Assembly: GCA_964545545.1 (NCBI GenBank)
Contig: CAZJGK010000017.1
Span: 1-45,529 of the forward strand
Direction of reading: 5' to 3'
From: JAHJTW01 sp964545545
GTDB lineage: Bacteria > Krumholzibacteriota > Krumholzibacteriia > LZORAL124-64-63
DNA: 45,529 bases
Shown here: positions 24,287 to 31,560 of the stretch, piece by piece
Layout of the letters: the number at the start of each line of letters is the position of its first letter
Position numbering within the stretch: position 1 is the stretch's first letter
Position numbers and translations under genes: made by a program
Notes under the pieces: model-generated
What the model was told of the DNA's origin: nothing
Seen by the model: only the letters and a program-made list of their open reading frames with translations
Database searches by the model: none

Positions 24287-24883
24287 TCAATCAGTCAAAC
24301 AGGAACTGCCGATATCCTGGAACCGATAGGGCCGATCCACCGCGCGGCGGATGCCGACCCTGGGCACGGCGGCCACCTCGGCAGGCCGAACCCGGGCTTC
24401 GAGAACCCGGATGCCGCTGCCGATCCTGACCAGGGATCTCCCGTTCCAGGTCCTGTCGATGCCCAGGGCTTGGCATAGTCTACCCGGACCCGCCGTCAAT
24501 TCCCGATCCTGGCATGTGCAGGAATCCAGGCCCCGTCGCCTGGCCATGATTTCCCGCCCCAGAACCGGCTCCAACGCCCGGATGAGCACAGCCCCCGCCC
24601 TGTGCTCGGGCTCGGTCACGAAATTCAGACAATGGTGCATCCCGTAGACGAGATACACATACACCACGGCGGGCGGACCGAACATGATAGCGCTGCGCGG
24701 AGTCCGGCCCCGCCCGGCATGGGACGCGGGATCATCCTCGCCCAGATACGCTTCGGTTTCGACAATGAGGCCGCTGACCCGCTCCCCCTGCTGCTCGACT
24801 TCCACCACGCATCCCAGCAGTCTTCTGGCCGCCAGGAGGGTGTCCCCCGCAAAAAAACCCACCTTGAGGGGACTGCTCTTCAC
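24287..24883 (-). CDS. mpg: 3-methyladenine DNA glycosylase (AAG/MPG family)
   Basis: A 198-residue enzyme that excises alkylated purines; a fold unrelated to AlkA. Family hallmarks in order: VETEAYLGEDDPASHA (with the catalytic glutamate), GRTPRSAIMFGPPAVVYVYL, YGMHHCLNFV, AVLIRALEP and GPGRLCQALGIDR. It is of complete length. The start is a GTG one base after the permease TAG. The gene ends a set of four coupled ABC transporter genes, so it is probably co-transcribed with them. It is the second methyladenine glycosylase in this window, in addition to the Ada/AlkA protein. Confidence 0.93.
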   Translation of the reverse strand: MKSSPLKVGFFAGDTLLAARRLLGCVVEVEQQGERVSGLIVETEAYLGEDDPASHAGRGRTPRSAIMFGPPAVVYVYLVYGMHHCLNFVTEPEHRAGAVLIRALEPVLGREIMARRRGLDSCTCQDRELTAGPGRLCQALGIDRTWNGRSLVRIGSGIRVLEARVRPAEVAAVPRVGIRRAVDRPYRFQDIGSSCLTD

Positions 24884-24884
24884 C

Positions 24885-25748
24885 CTATTTCTCGATTTCC
24901 CTGGTCTTCAGCAGCCACACCCCCAGCACGGTGGCCAGCAGGGCCACCAGGACCAGCACCAGGATGGACTGCCAGGCCGGCACCGGCTCGCGATGCAGGG
25001 CGGTGTTGAGTATGGCGGCCAGCATCCCGGGCAAATCCTGGGGAACGTTCTCGGGTCGGGAAATGAGATTCTGCAGGTGGAACTGCAGGCTCAGCTCCTG
25101 GACCCGGGCCGGAATATTGGCGACAAGTTTTTCCCACCCGAAGGCGAACAGCAGCGCAGGCAATACGGGCTTCTTGAAAAACGTCCCCATGGCGGCGAAC
25201 AGCGCGGTGTAGGCGAAGGCGCCCAGGCCGATGATCAAAAATGTCTGCAGGTAGAGCTTCAGGAACTCCACGGAAATGACACTCAGGTTACCGGCCACCA
25301 TGACCAGGAAGCACAGGATCAAGGACAGGGACAACAGTCCGGCGGCAACCGTCTGGGCCGCCAGGACCCGGCCCAGGTAAATGGCCCGGCGGCGCACGGG
25401 CCGCGTCCACGAATAGACGATGGTGCCTTCTTCAACCTGTTCCCCGATAGCCGAAACACCCACCGCCATGGCCACGATGGGGATCAGAAAGGGGATGAAG
25501 GTGTCGTGGGTCAACCCGGCCAGCTGCAAATGAGCCGTGATGCCGCGATCGGCAAACCAGATCTTCACGGCCAGGACCACCAGCACGGGCAAGAGATTGA
25601 TAAGTCCCAGGGAAACCAGCCGACGCCGCCGGCTCATTTCCCGCAGGGAAAACCAGGCGATCCAACCCACCGCCCGGACACTCGGCAACGGGGCCGGGGT
25701 CATTTCATCGGGGACCGTTGGGGCTTGGACTTCGGTCATGGTGTTCAC
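24885..25748 (-). CDS. ABC-2-type permease, second of the pair
   Basis: A 287-residue membrane protein with six likely helices. The N-terminal RAVGWIAWFSLREMSRRRR before the first helix is typical of ABC-2 permeases of the NosY type. EEGTIVYSWTRPVRRRAIYLGR is the conserved cytoplasmic loop. Its GTG start overlaps the TGA of the upstream ATPase gene (GTGA), indicating coupling. It should form the transport channel with that ATPase. The substrate is unknown. Confidence 0.85.
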   Translation of the reverse strand: MNTMTEVQAPTVPDEMTPAPLPSVRAVGWIAWFSLREMSRRRRLVSLGLINLLPVLVVLAVKIWFADRGITAHLQLAGLTHDTFIPFLIPIVAMAVGVSAIGEQVEEGTIVYSWTRPVRRRAIYLGRVLAAQTVAAGLLSLSLILCFLVMVAGNLSVISVEFLKLYLQTFLIIGLGAFAYTALFAAMGTFFKKPVLPALLFAFGWEKLVANIPARVQELSLQFHLQNLISRPENVPQDLPGMLAAILNTALHREPVPAWQSILVLVLVALLATVLGVWLLKTREIEK

Positions 25749-26695
25749 CGTTCCGTCAGATACTGGAAAACGGCCTCAAGGCTATCGTCCAGGGTCAGGA
25801 TTTCCGTTACCGCGAGGTCATTCTCCAGAATCCAGCGGGGCAAGGCGCGGTAAAAACCCACGGCGTGGTCCGTGCGCACCACGACCCGCTGTTGATCATC
25901 GATCTGAACGCCGACCACATGTTCACGTCCGATGAGAAAAGCGGCCAGGACCCGTGGGGTCGGCGAAACCAGAGCCACCGTGGTGGGATGTTCGGGAATC
26001 TTGTCCCGGATCTCGGCCACCCCTCCTTCAGCCAAGACACGGCCCCGGTCGATCAGGATGATCTGATCGGTCATGGCTTCGACCTCGGGCAGGATATGGC
26101 TGGAGACCAGGACCGTCCGTCCCTCCTTGCCCAGATCGCGCACCAGCCCGATGGCATGGTGGCGGGATACCGGGTCCATCCCGTTGAGCGGCTCGTCCAG
26201 GAAGATGACATCCGGATCATGGGCCAGGGCCTGGGCCAGTTTCAATTTCTGGCGCATGCCCTTGGAGTAGCCTCCCAGACGACGATCCGCCGCCGCACTC
26301 AGGTCGAAACGATTCAGCCAGGCCTCAACCCGGCGCGATGTCTCCTTCCGGTCGAAGCCCATCAGCCGCAGCATCAACGACAGGTATTCACGGCCCGTCA
26401 TCCACTCGGGCAGGGCGTCGCTTTCGGGACAAAAACCAACCTTGCGATACCATCCGACCTTATCCCGCAGCCGCTGTCCAAAGACACGGACTTCCCCGTG
26501 GCTGGGTTCGATCAATCCGGTCAACATCTTGAACAGGGTGGACTTGCCGGCCCCGTTGGCGCCCAGCAGACCCACCACGCCGGTCCCGACACGGAGGGTG
26601 CAATTGTTGACGGCGATGACCTCACCGAACCACTTGCCGACCCGGTCGGCGGTGATCCGCGCACTGTCGTTGGCCACCGCCGCGCCTGCCGTCAC
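25745..26695 (-). CDS. ABC transporter ATP-binding protein, second of the pair
   Basis: A 316-residue ATPase. Walker A is GANGAGKST, the signature YSKGMRQKLKLAQAL, and Walker B VIFLDEPLNGMDP, with SSHILPEVEAM as H-loop. A C-terminal domain of ~90 residues follows, as in ABC-2 exporters. The start is a GTG overlapping the TGA of the preceding permease (GTGA), with GGAGG 7 nt before it; the long in-frame sequence further upstream is the permease read in another frame. Together with its downstream permease it forms a second exporter module. Confidence 0.9.
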   Translation of the reverse strand: MTAGAAVANDSARITADRVGKWFGEVIAVNNCTLRVGTGVVGLLGANGAGKSTLFKMLTGLIEPSHGEVRVFGQRLRDKVGWYRKVGFCPESDALPEWMTGREYLSLMLRLMGFDRKETSRRVEAWLNRFDLSAAADRRLGGYSKGMRQKLKLAQALAHDPDVIFLDEPLNGMDPVSRHHAIGLVRDLGKEGRTVLVSSHILPEVEAMTDQIILIDRGRVLAEGGVAEIRDKIPEHPTTVALVSPTPRVLAAFLIGREHVVGVQIDDQQRVVVRTDHAVGFYRALPRWILENDLAVTEILTLDDSLEAVFQYLTER

Positions 26696-27546
26696 GAGAC
26701 CACCTCCACCGGACGGACCTGCCGCCTGAGCACGAGGATCCCCAGCGCCGTCCAGACCAGGATCATCACCAGGCTCATCGGCACGGGGATATCGAGCCTT
26801 GGCGCGGTGCCGAAAAAGAACGAACCCAGATTGTGATACTGCCCCAGGAAATTCACGGCCTGCATGTTGTCGCTGCCCAGGCCGCCGGCAATGGCGGAAA
26901 TGGCCTCGGTTCCGGTAACCATGATGGCCCACCAGACCATGACGAAAATGGACCGCTTGCCCAGGCTTGAGAAAGCCAGCAGCACCAGACCGATACTGAT
27001 CCCGCTCAACAGGCAATAGGCCGTGGCCCGCACGGGCATCATCAACAGCATGTCCAGTCCCGTGGCCCCCGGGGCGACCAGGTAGGACAGCAGGCAAAGC
27101 GCGTAGACGGGAAACAAGGTGACCATGAAGTAGTAGAAGACGATGATGGCCAGCTTGCCGCCGAGATAGTCCGCCAAGCTCAACGGCCGCGAGAAGTACA
27201 GGGACAGGCCGTTGTCGCGCCGGTCGGTCGCGATCAGGCCGGCGCCCACGATGGCCAGCAACACGAAGACGAAAAAGCGCTGGCCCTCCAGGAAGCTCAT
27301 GAATCCATCCGGGCCGATGCTGGACCAACCGCCGCCGACCAGGTCGGCCAGATTGCCCGCCTTCAGCTTGAAGTAAATGATGCCGCCCTTGACGATGGCG
27401 GGCACCCAGCCCATGAGCACGAGCAGCAACAACCATCGGCGCCGCAAGGGACCGGTGATACCCCGCCGGGCGATCACCATCCAGGCGGGCAAGGCCCGGC
27501 CGCCCGAGGGCTGCCAATGGGTATAGCCGCGATCATAAACGGGCAT
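26692..27546 (-). CDS. ABC-2-type permease, first of the pair
   Basis: A 284-residue membrane protein with about six helices. ARRGITGPLRRRWLLLLVL precedes the first helix, and DRRDNGLSLYFSRPLSLADYLGGK is the ABC-2 loop after helix two. ATG 27546 is one base after the stop of the upstream ATPase (TGATATG). It pairs with that ATPase. Confidence 0.85.
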   Translation of the reverse strand: MPVYDRGYTHWQPSGGRALPAWMVIARRGITGPLRRRWLLLLVLMGWVPAIVKGGIIYFKLKAGNLADLVGGGWSSIGPDGFMSFLEGQRFFVFVLLAIVGAGLIATDRRDNGLSLYFSRPLSLADYLGGKLAIIVFYYFMVTLFPVYALCLLSYLVAPGATGLDMLLMMPVRATAYCLLSGISIGLVLLAFSSLGKRSIFVMVWWAIMVTGTEAISAIAGGLGSDNMQAVNFLGQYHNLGSFFFGTAPRLDIPVPMSLVMILVWTALGILVLRRQVRPVEVVS

Positions 27547-27547
27547 A

Positions 27548-28552
27548 TCAGGCCTCCACCATGCGGTAGAATTCATCGGCCAGGGTTATGGGGCGACGGC
27601 GCAAACGCCGCAGGGCGAAATCCGCCTTGGCGGCAACCTTCAGGATGGCGCCGGTACCGACGGTCGTATCGATCCCCTGTCCTGCCGCCGACGGGTCGTT
27701 GGGCATGATCCTGGTCAAATCCAACGTAACCAACCACAAACGGTTATCGCGCACGACTTCGGCGCCCAACCCCCGCAAACCCTCGGCAAAGGTTTCCTCG
27801 TCCCCGAAACCTTCGACCTCGAAAACCTGACGGGGTTCGTGGGCCCGGCCATCCACCCGCTCCCGGGCCAGAAGCCGCCCCTCCTTGAGCACCAGGATTT
27901 CCCGGCACACGGACTCCACATCGGCCAGCAGATGGGTCGACAGGATAACCCCCAGACCCTTGTTCAAGGCCAGATCCCGGATGAGTTCGAGGATGGCCAC
28001 CCGGCCCCGGGGGTCCAGTCCACTGGTCGGTTCGTCCAGGAACAGCCACTGGGGATCGTGCACCAGGGCCTGGGCCAGTTTGAGGCGCTGTTTCATGCCC
28101 TGGCTGTAATCGTCGCACTTGCGGTAACGCTCGTCGGCCAGGCCCACATAGTGCAAAACTTCGTGCGCCCGCTGCATGGCGTCGCGCGCGGGCAGACCCG
28201 ACAATTCACCCAGATAGGCGGTCAGGCCCACGCCGCTCATGCCCGGAATCACCCCGCCCCGCTCAGGCATCCAGCCCAGACGGGCGCGGGCGGTGCGGGC
28301 CGACGTCGCCATGTCGCAGCCGGTCACCGTGACCGCGCCCCCCGCCAAGGGCACCTGCCCCAGCAGGCAGCGCAGCAGGGTGGTCTTCCCGGAACCGTTG
28401 GGTCCCAGCAGGCCCACCGCCCCCTTTTCCAGTTCGAAAGAGACCCCTTGGAGTACCGGTTCCCGCACGTAGGCAAAGGTCAGCCCGGCCACCCTGATAC
28501 AGGGGTCTGCGACATTCCCGGTGAGGTTGACTTTGGACACGGTCCCATCCAT
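27548..28552 (-). CDS. ABC transporter ATP-binding protein, first of the pair
   Basis: A 334-residue ATPase from ATG 28552; GTG 28591 would add 13 residues, and neither has a clear ribosome site. Walker A is GPNGSGKTT, the signature YSQGMKQRLKLAQAL, Walker B WLFLDEPTSGLDP, and the H-loop STHLLADV. The C-terminal ~100 residues form an accessory domain. It is the first gene of the operon ATPase-permease-ATPase-permease-mpg, in which each successive start lies within a few bases of the previous stop. It is divergent from metK. Confidence 0.88.
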   Translation of the reverse strand: MDGTVSKVNLTGNVADPCIRVAGLTFAYVREPVLQGVSFELEKGAVGLLGPNGSGKTTLLRCLLGQVPLAGGAVTVTGCDMATSARTARARLGWMPERGGVIPGMSGVGLTAYLGELSGLPARDAMQRAHEVLHYVGLADERYRKCDDYSQGMKQRLKLAQALVHDPQWLFLDEPTSGLDPRGRVAILELIRDLALNKGLGVILSTHLLADVESVCREILVLKEGRLLARERVDGRAHEPRQVFEVEGFGDEETFAEGLRGLGAEVVRDNRLWLVTLDLTRIMPNDPSAAGQGIDTTVGTGAILKVAAKADFALRRLRRRPITLADEFYRMVEA

Positions 28553-28680
28553 TCTTGAAAATACGGCGGCGACCCGCTCAAGACGGATCACGGGGCCTAT
28601 TGTTTCAGGCCTTGTGACGATTGAGAATGTTTATTTTGACGCCCCGGTCCGACCCCGTTCCGCTTGCCAAGGAGGATCTC

Positions 28681-29865
28681 ATGACGCGCACCTGGATCCA
28701 GTCCGCCGAATCGGTCACTTCGGGCCACGCCGACAAGCTCTGCGACCTGCTTGCCGACTCGGTCCTGGACGCCATCCTGGCCCGGGACCGTTTCGCCCGC
28801 GTGTCCTGCGAAGTCATGGTCACCACCGGTATGGTCATCGTCACCGGCCAGATCACCACCAAGTGCTACGTCGATATCACCGCGGTGGTGCGCGAAGCCA
28901 TCCGGAAGGTGGGCTACGCTGATCCGACCACCGGATTCGACCACAACAGCTGCGCGGTGGTCGTCATGCTCGGCGAACAGTCCCAGGACGTTTCCCTGGG
29001 CGTGGATCGCAAGGGCGCCGGCGACCAGGGCATTTGTGTGGGTTTCGCCACCAACGAAGGCGCCCGCCTGCCGGTGGATACCCACTACATGCCTGTGCCG
29101 ACCTTCTTCGCCAACGGGCTGGCCCGCAAGCTGGAGACCGTGCGGCGCGCCGGCAAGCTGCCGTTCCTGTATCCCGACGGCAAGGTCCAGGTCTCGGTGG
29201 AGTACCGGAACGACCGGCCCCGCTCCCTGAGCCATGTCATCGTCTCGGCCCACCACCATGCCGATGCCGACCTGGCCAAGCTGCGGCAGGACATCAAGCG
29301 CCTGGTCGTCAAGCCGGCTCTCGGTCCCTCGGGACTTTTGACCGGCGATACTCAGATCATGATCAACCCCGTGGGGCCCTTCACCGAGGGCGGTCCCCGG
29401 GCGGACGCCGGGCTGACGGGCCGCAAGATCACCGTCGATTGCTACGGACCCAGTTGCGGCCACGGCGGCAGCGCCTTCAGCGGCAAGGACCCCACCAAGC
29501 CGGACCGCAGCGGAAGTTACGGCGCCCGCTGGGCGGCCAAGAATCTTGTCGCCGCCGGACTGGCCGACCGTTGCAGCGTGGAAATCGCCTACGTCATCGG
29601 TCACTCCCAGCCTCTGGCCGTGGCGGTCAACACCTTCGGCACCGGCAAGCTGGACGACAACAAACTCGGAAAGATCCTGCAGAGCGAATTCGACTTTTCC
29701 CCCGCCGGCATCATCGAGGACCTGGATCTCAGACATCCCATCTTCACACCCACGGCGGTGTTCGGCCACTTCGGCCGGCCGGATCAGGATTTCAGCTGGG
29801 AACGCCTTGACCGCGTGGACCGCCTGCGGCCTTACCTGAAGCAGGCCCGCAAGGGAGGCAAGTGA
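28681..29865 (+). CDS. metK: S-adenosylmethionine synthetase
   Basis: A 394-residue enzyme making SAM from methionine and ATP. Conserved motifs are present: GAGDQG, VSAHHHADAD (canonical VSxQH), and GHGGSAFSGKDPTKPDRSGSY for the phosphate loop. The N-terminal ATP-binding motif reads TSGHADK instead of the near-universal GHPDK (Pro to Ala). AAGGAGG lies before the ATG. The stop codon shares its A with the ATG of the next gene (TGATG), so the PLP enzyme is co-translated. No SAM riboswitch is evident in the 128-bp upstream region, which has only a short GGCCT/AGGCC hairpin (28594-28611). Confidence 0.95.
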   Translation: MTRTWIQSAESVTSGHADKLCDLLADSVLDAILARDRFARVSCEVMVTTGMVIVTGQITTKCYVDITAVVREAIRKVGYADPTTGFDHNSCAVVVMLGEQSQDVSLGVDRKGAGDQGICVGFATNEGARLPVDTHYMPVPTFFANGLARKLETVRRAGKLPFLYPDGKVQVSVEYRNDRPRSLSHVIVSAHHHADADLAKLRQDIKRLVVKPALGPSGLLTGDTQIMINPVGPFTEGGPRADAGLTGRKITVDCYGPSCGHGGSAFSGKDPTKPDRSGSYGARWAAKNLVAAGLADRCSVEIAYVIGHSQPLAVAVNTFGTGKLDDNKLGKILQSEFDFSPAGIIEDLDLRHPIFTPTAVFGHFGRPDQDFSWERLDRVDRLRPYLKQARKGGK

Positions 29866-31070
29866 TGGCCAACAAGAATCAGAATCCCGGCTTTGCCACG
29901 CTTTGTATCCATGGCAAGAAGCATCTGGACAAGCACGAGGGTGAGCGTCCCATCCGCGCCGTCAGCACCCCCATTTTCCAGAGTTCGACGTTCGCCTTCG
30001 AGAATGTGGCCCACGGAGCCGCCGTTTTTCGCGGCGAGGACTCCAGCTATGTCTACACGCGGCTGGGCAATCCGACCCAGGCGGCGCTGGAAACGGAAAT
30101 GGCCTACCTGGAAAAGGGGGAAGCAGCCCTGGCCTTGGCCAGCGGCATGGCGGCGGCCACCACCGCCGTGCTGACCTGCTGCCGCAACGGGGACCACATC
30201 GTGGCCGGGGACACCCTCTACGGCGGGACCCACCAGCTTTTCACGCAGACCCTTCCCCGCATGGGCATTTCCGTGACCGAAGTGCCGGCCCAGAATCCGG
30301 AAAACGTGGCCGCGGCCATCACCGGAAAGACGCGTCTGGTCTACCTGGAATCCCCGGCCAATCCCACCCTTGTCCTTTCGGATATTCCGGCCATCGCCGC
30401 GATTGCCCACGAGAAAGGCGTGCCCGTCCTGGTGGACAACACGTTCTGCACTCCCTACCTGCAGAACCCCCTCGAACTGGGGGCGGACATCGTCCTGCAC
30501 TCGGCCACCAAGTACATCGGCGGACACGGCGACACGGTCGCCGGCATCCTGGTGGGCAAGGCCGATTGGATCCTGGGAGCCAGGATGGAGACCTTGCGTG
30601 ATGTGGGCGGCTGCATCTCGCCGTTCAACGCCTGGCTGCTGCTGCGCGGGTTGAAAACCCTGCCCGTACGCATGGATCGACACATGGAAAACGCCATGGA
30701 GATCGCCCATTTCCTGAGTTACCACCCCAAGGTGACCCGGGTCATCTACCCCGGGCTGAAAACCCACCCCCAATACGAACTGGCCCTGCGCCAGCAACGG
30801 GGATTCGGGGGCATGATCAGCTTCATGGTTCAGGGGGGGCGCAAGGCCGGAAGCGTCGTCATGGACAACGTCGAACTCTGCACCCTCGCCGTGAGTCTCG
30901 GCGATGTGGACACCCTCATTGAACATCCCGCCTCCATGACCCACTCCACCTACAGCGAGGAAGAGCTGGCCCGGGTGGGTATCGATCCCGGCATGGTCCG
31001 GCTTTCGGTGGGTCTGGAAAACGTCGAGGACATCATCGCGGACCTCAGGCAGGCGCTGGCCTTGATTTGA
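29865..31070 (+). CDS. Cys/Met-metabolism PLP-dependent enzyme (methionine gamma-lyase-like)
   Basis: A 401-residue fold-type I PLP enzyme. The cofactor lysine is Lys216 in HSATKYIGGHGD and the ring-stacking aspartate is Asp191 in LVDNTFCTPYLQ. The overall pattern is nearest methionine gamma-lyase and O-acetylhomoserine sulfhydrylase. Position 121, in LYGGTHQLF, is glycine where Pseudomonas putida methionine gamma-lyase has the activity-shaping Cys116. Gamma-lyase, sulfhydrylase or cystathionine activities therefore all remain possible. ATG 29865 overlaps the metK stop and has GGAGG 6 nt before it; coupling to metK points to methionine-cycle metabolism. Confidence 0.85.
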   Translation: MANKNQNPGFATLCIHGKKHLDKHEGERPIRAVSTPIFQSSTFAFENVAHGAAVFRGEDSSYVYTRLGNPTQAALETEMAYLEKGEAALALASGMAAATTAVLTCCRNGDHIVAGDTLYGGTHQLFTQTLPRMGISVTEVPAQNPENVAAAITGKTRLVYLESPANPTLVLSDIPAIAAIAHEKGVPVLVDNTFCTPYLQNPLELGADIVLHSATKYIGGHGDTVAGILVGKADWILGARMETLRDVGGCISPFNAWLLLRGLKTLPVRMDRHMENAMEIAHFLSYHPKVTRVIYPGLKTHPQYELALRQQRGFGGMISFMVQGGRKAGSVVMDNVELCTLAVSLGDVDTLIEHPASMTHSTYSEEELARVGIDPGMVRLSVGLENVEDIIADLRQALALI

Positions 31071-31119
31071 TCTTTACGGCGTGCATAATGTTATCTGTAA
31101 CTTATTTAATTAAAAGTAG

Positions 31120-31149
31120 TTGCGTTTGTAGGGCATTATCCTCTATAAT
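31120..31149 (+). promoter_or_regulatory. Predicted promoter of the response regulator
   Basis: TTGCGT (31120-31125) and TATAAT (31144-31149) are 18 bp apart in an AT-rich stretch. The start would lie about 15 bp before the ATG, leaving a very short leader that contains the Shine-Dalgarno palindrome. Confidence 0.5.
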
Positions 31150-31156
31150 CTTTGTG

Positions 31157-31169
31157 GGAGGTAACCTCC
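31157..31169 (+). promoter_or_regulatory. Ribosome site embedded in a perfect palindrome
   Basis: GGAGGT-A-ACCTCC sits directly before the ATG. The left arm is the Shine-Dalgarno sequence and the right arm is its exact complement. With a 1-nt loop it cannot fold as a simple hairpin, but it could bind a dimeric protein. Confidence 0.45.
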
Positions 31170-31553
31170 ATGACACGAATCTTGATTATCGAGGATGACC
31201 AGCTGGTCCGGGACTATCTGGTCGATGTGTTGCGCCGGGCCGGATACCAGGTTGAATCGGCAGCCGACGGGATGGCGGGGGTGGAAATCTGCCGCCAACA
31301 GACCATGGACCTGGTCATCACCGATATCATCATGCCTGAAAAAGACGGCATCGAAACCATCATGGATCTCAGGCGGGAGAACGCCGGTTTGAAAGTGATC
31401 GCCATTTCCGGCGGTGGCCGCTCCGAACCCGAAAACTATCTCCACTCCGCGCGACTGCTGGGCGCGGATGTGGCCATGAAAAAACCCTTCACCAACAAGG
31501 AATTGCTCGGGGCCGTCGCCGATCTGCTGAAAAGAGGGGCCGCCTCGGAATAA
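31170..31553 (+). CDS. Single-domain response regulator (CheY-like)
   Basis: A 127-residue receiver domain with no output domain. The acidic pocket is Glu8-Asp9-Asp10 (IIEDD), the phosphoacceptor Asp52 (DLVITDIIMPEKDG), the switch serine Ser80 (IAISGGG) and the conserved lysine in AMKKPF (104/105). Stand-alone receivers act by protein-protein contact, for example in phosphorelays. No histidine kinase is nearby, so this is an orphan. ATG 31170 is preferred to the upstream GTG-type start because the strong ribosome site lies just before it. Confidence 0.93.
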   Translation: MTRILIIEDDQLVRDYLVDVLRRAGYQVESAADGMAGVEICRQQTMDLVITDIIMPEKDGIETIMDLRRENAGLKVIAISGGGRSEPENYLHSARLLGADVAMKKPFTNKELLGAVADLLKRGAASE

Positions 31554-31560
31554 AACGAAT

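Noticed and set aside
25745..27517. A 590-residue ABC protein from the extended minus frame
   Set aside because: The N-terminal 274 residues are the permease gene read out of frame; the GTG at 26695 with its GGAGG site is the real start of the ATPase.
28553..28680. A SAM riboswitch upstream of metK
   Set aside because: Only a 5-bp GGCCT/AGGCC hairpin is present; none of the SAM-I, SAM-II or SAM/SAH conserved cores could be found.
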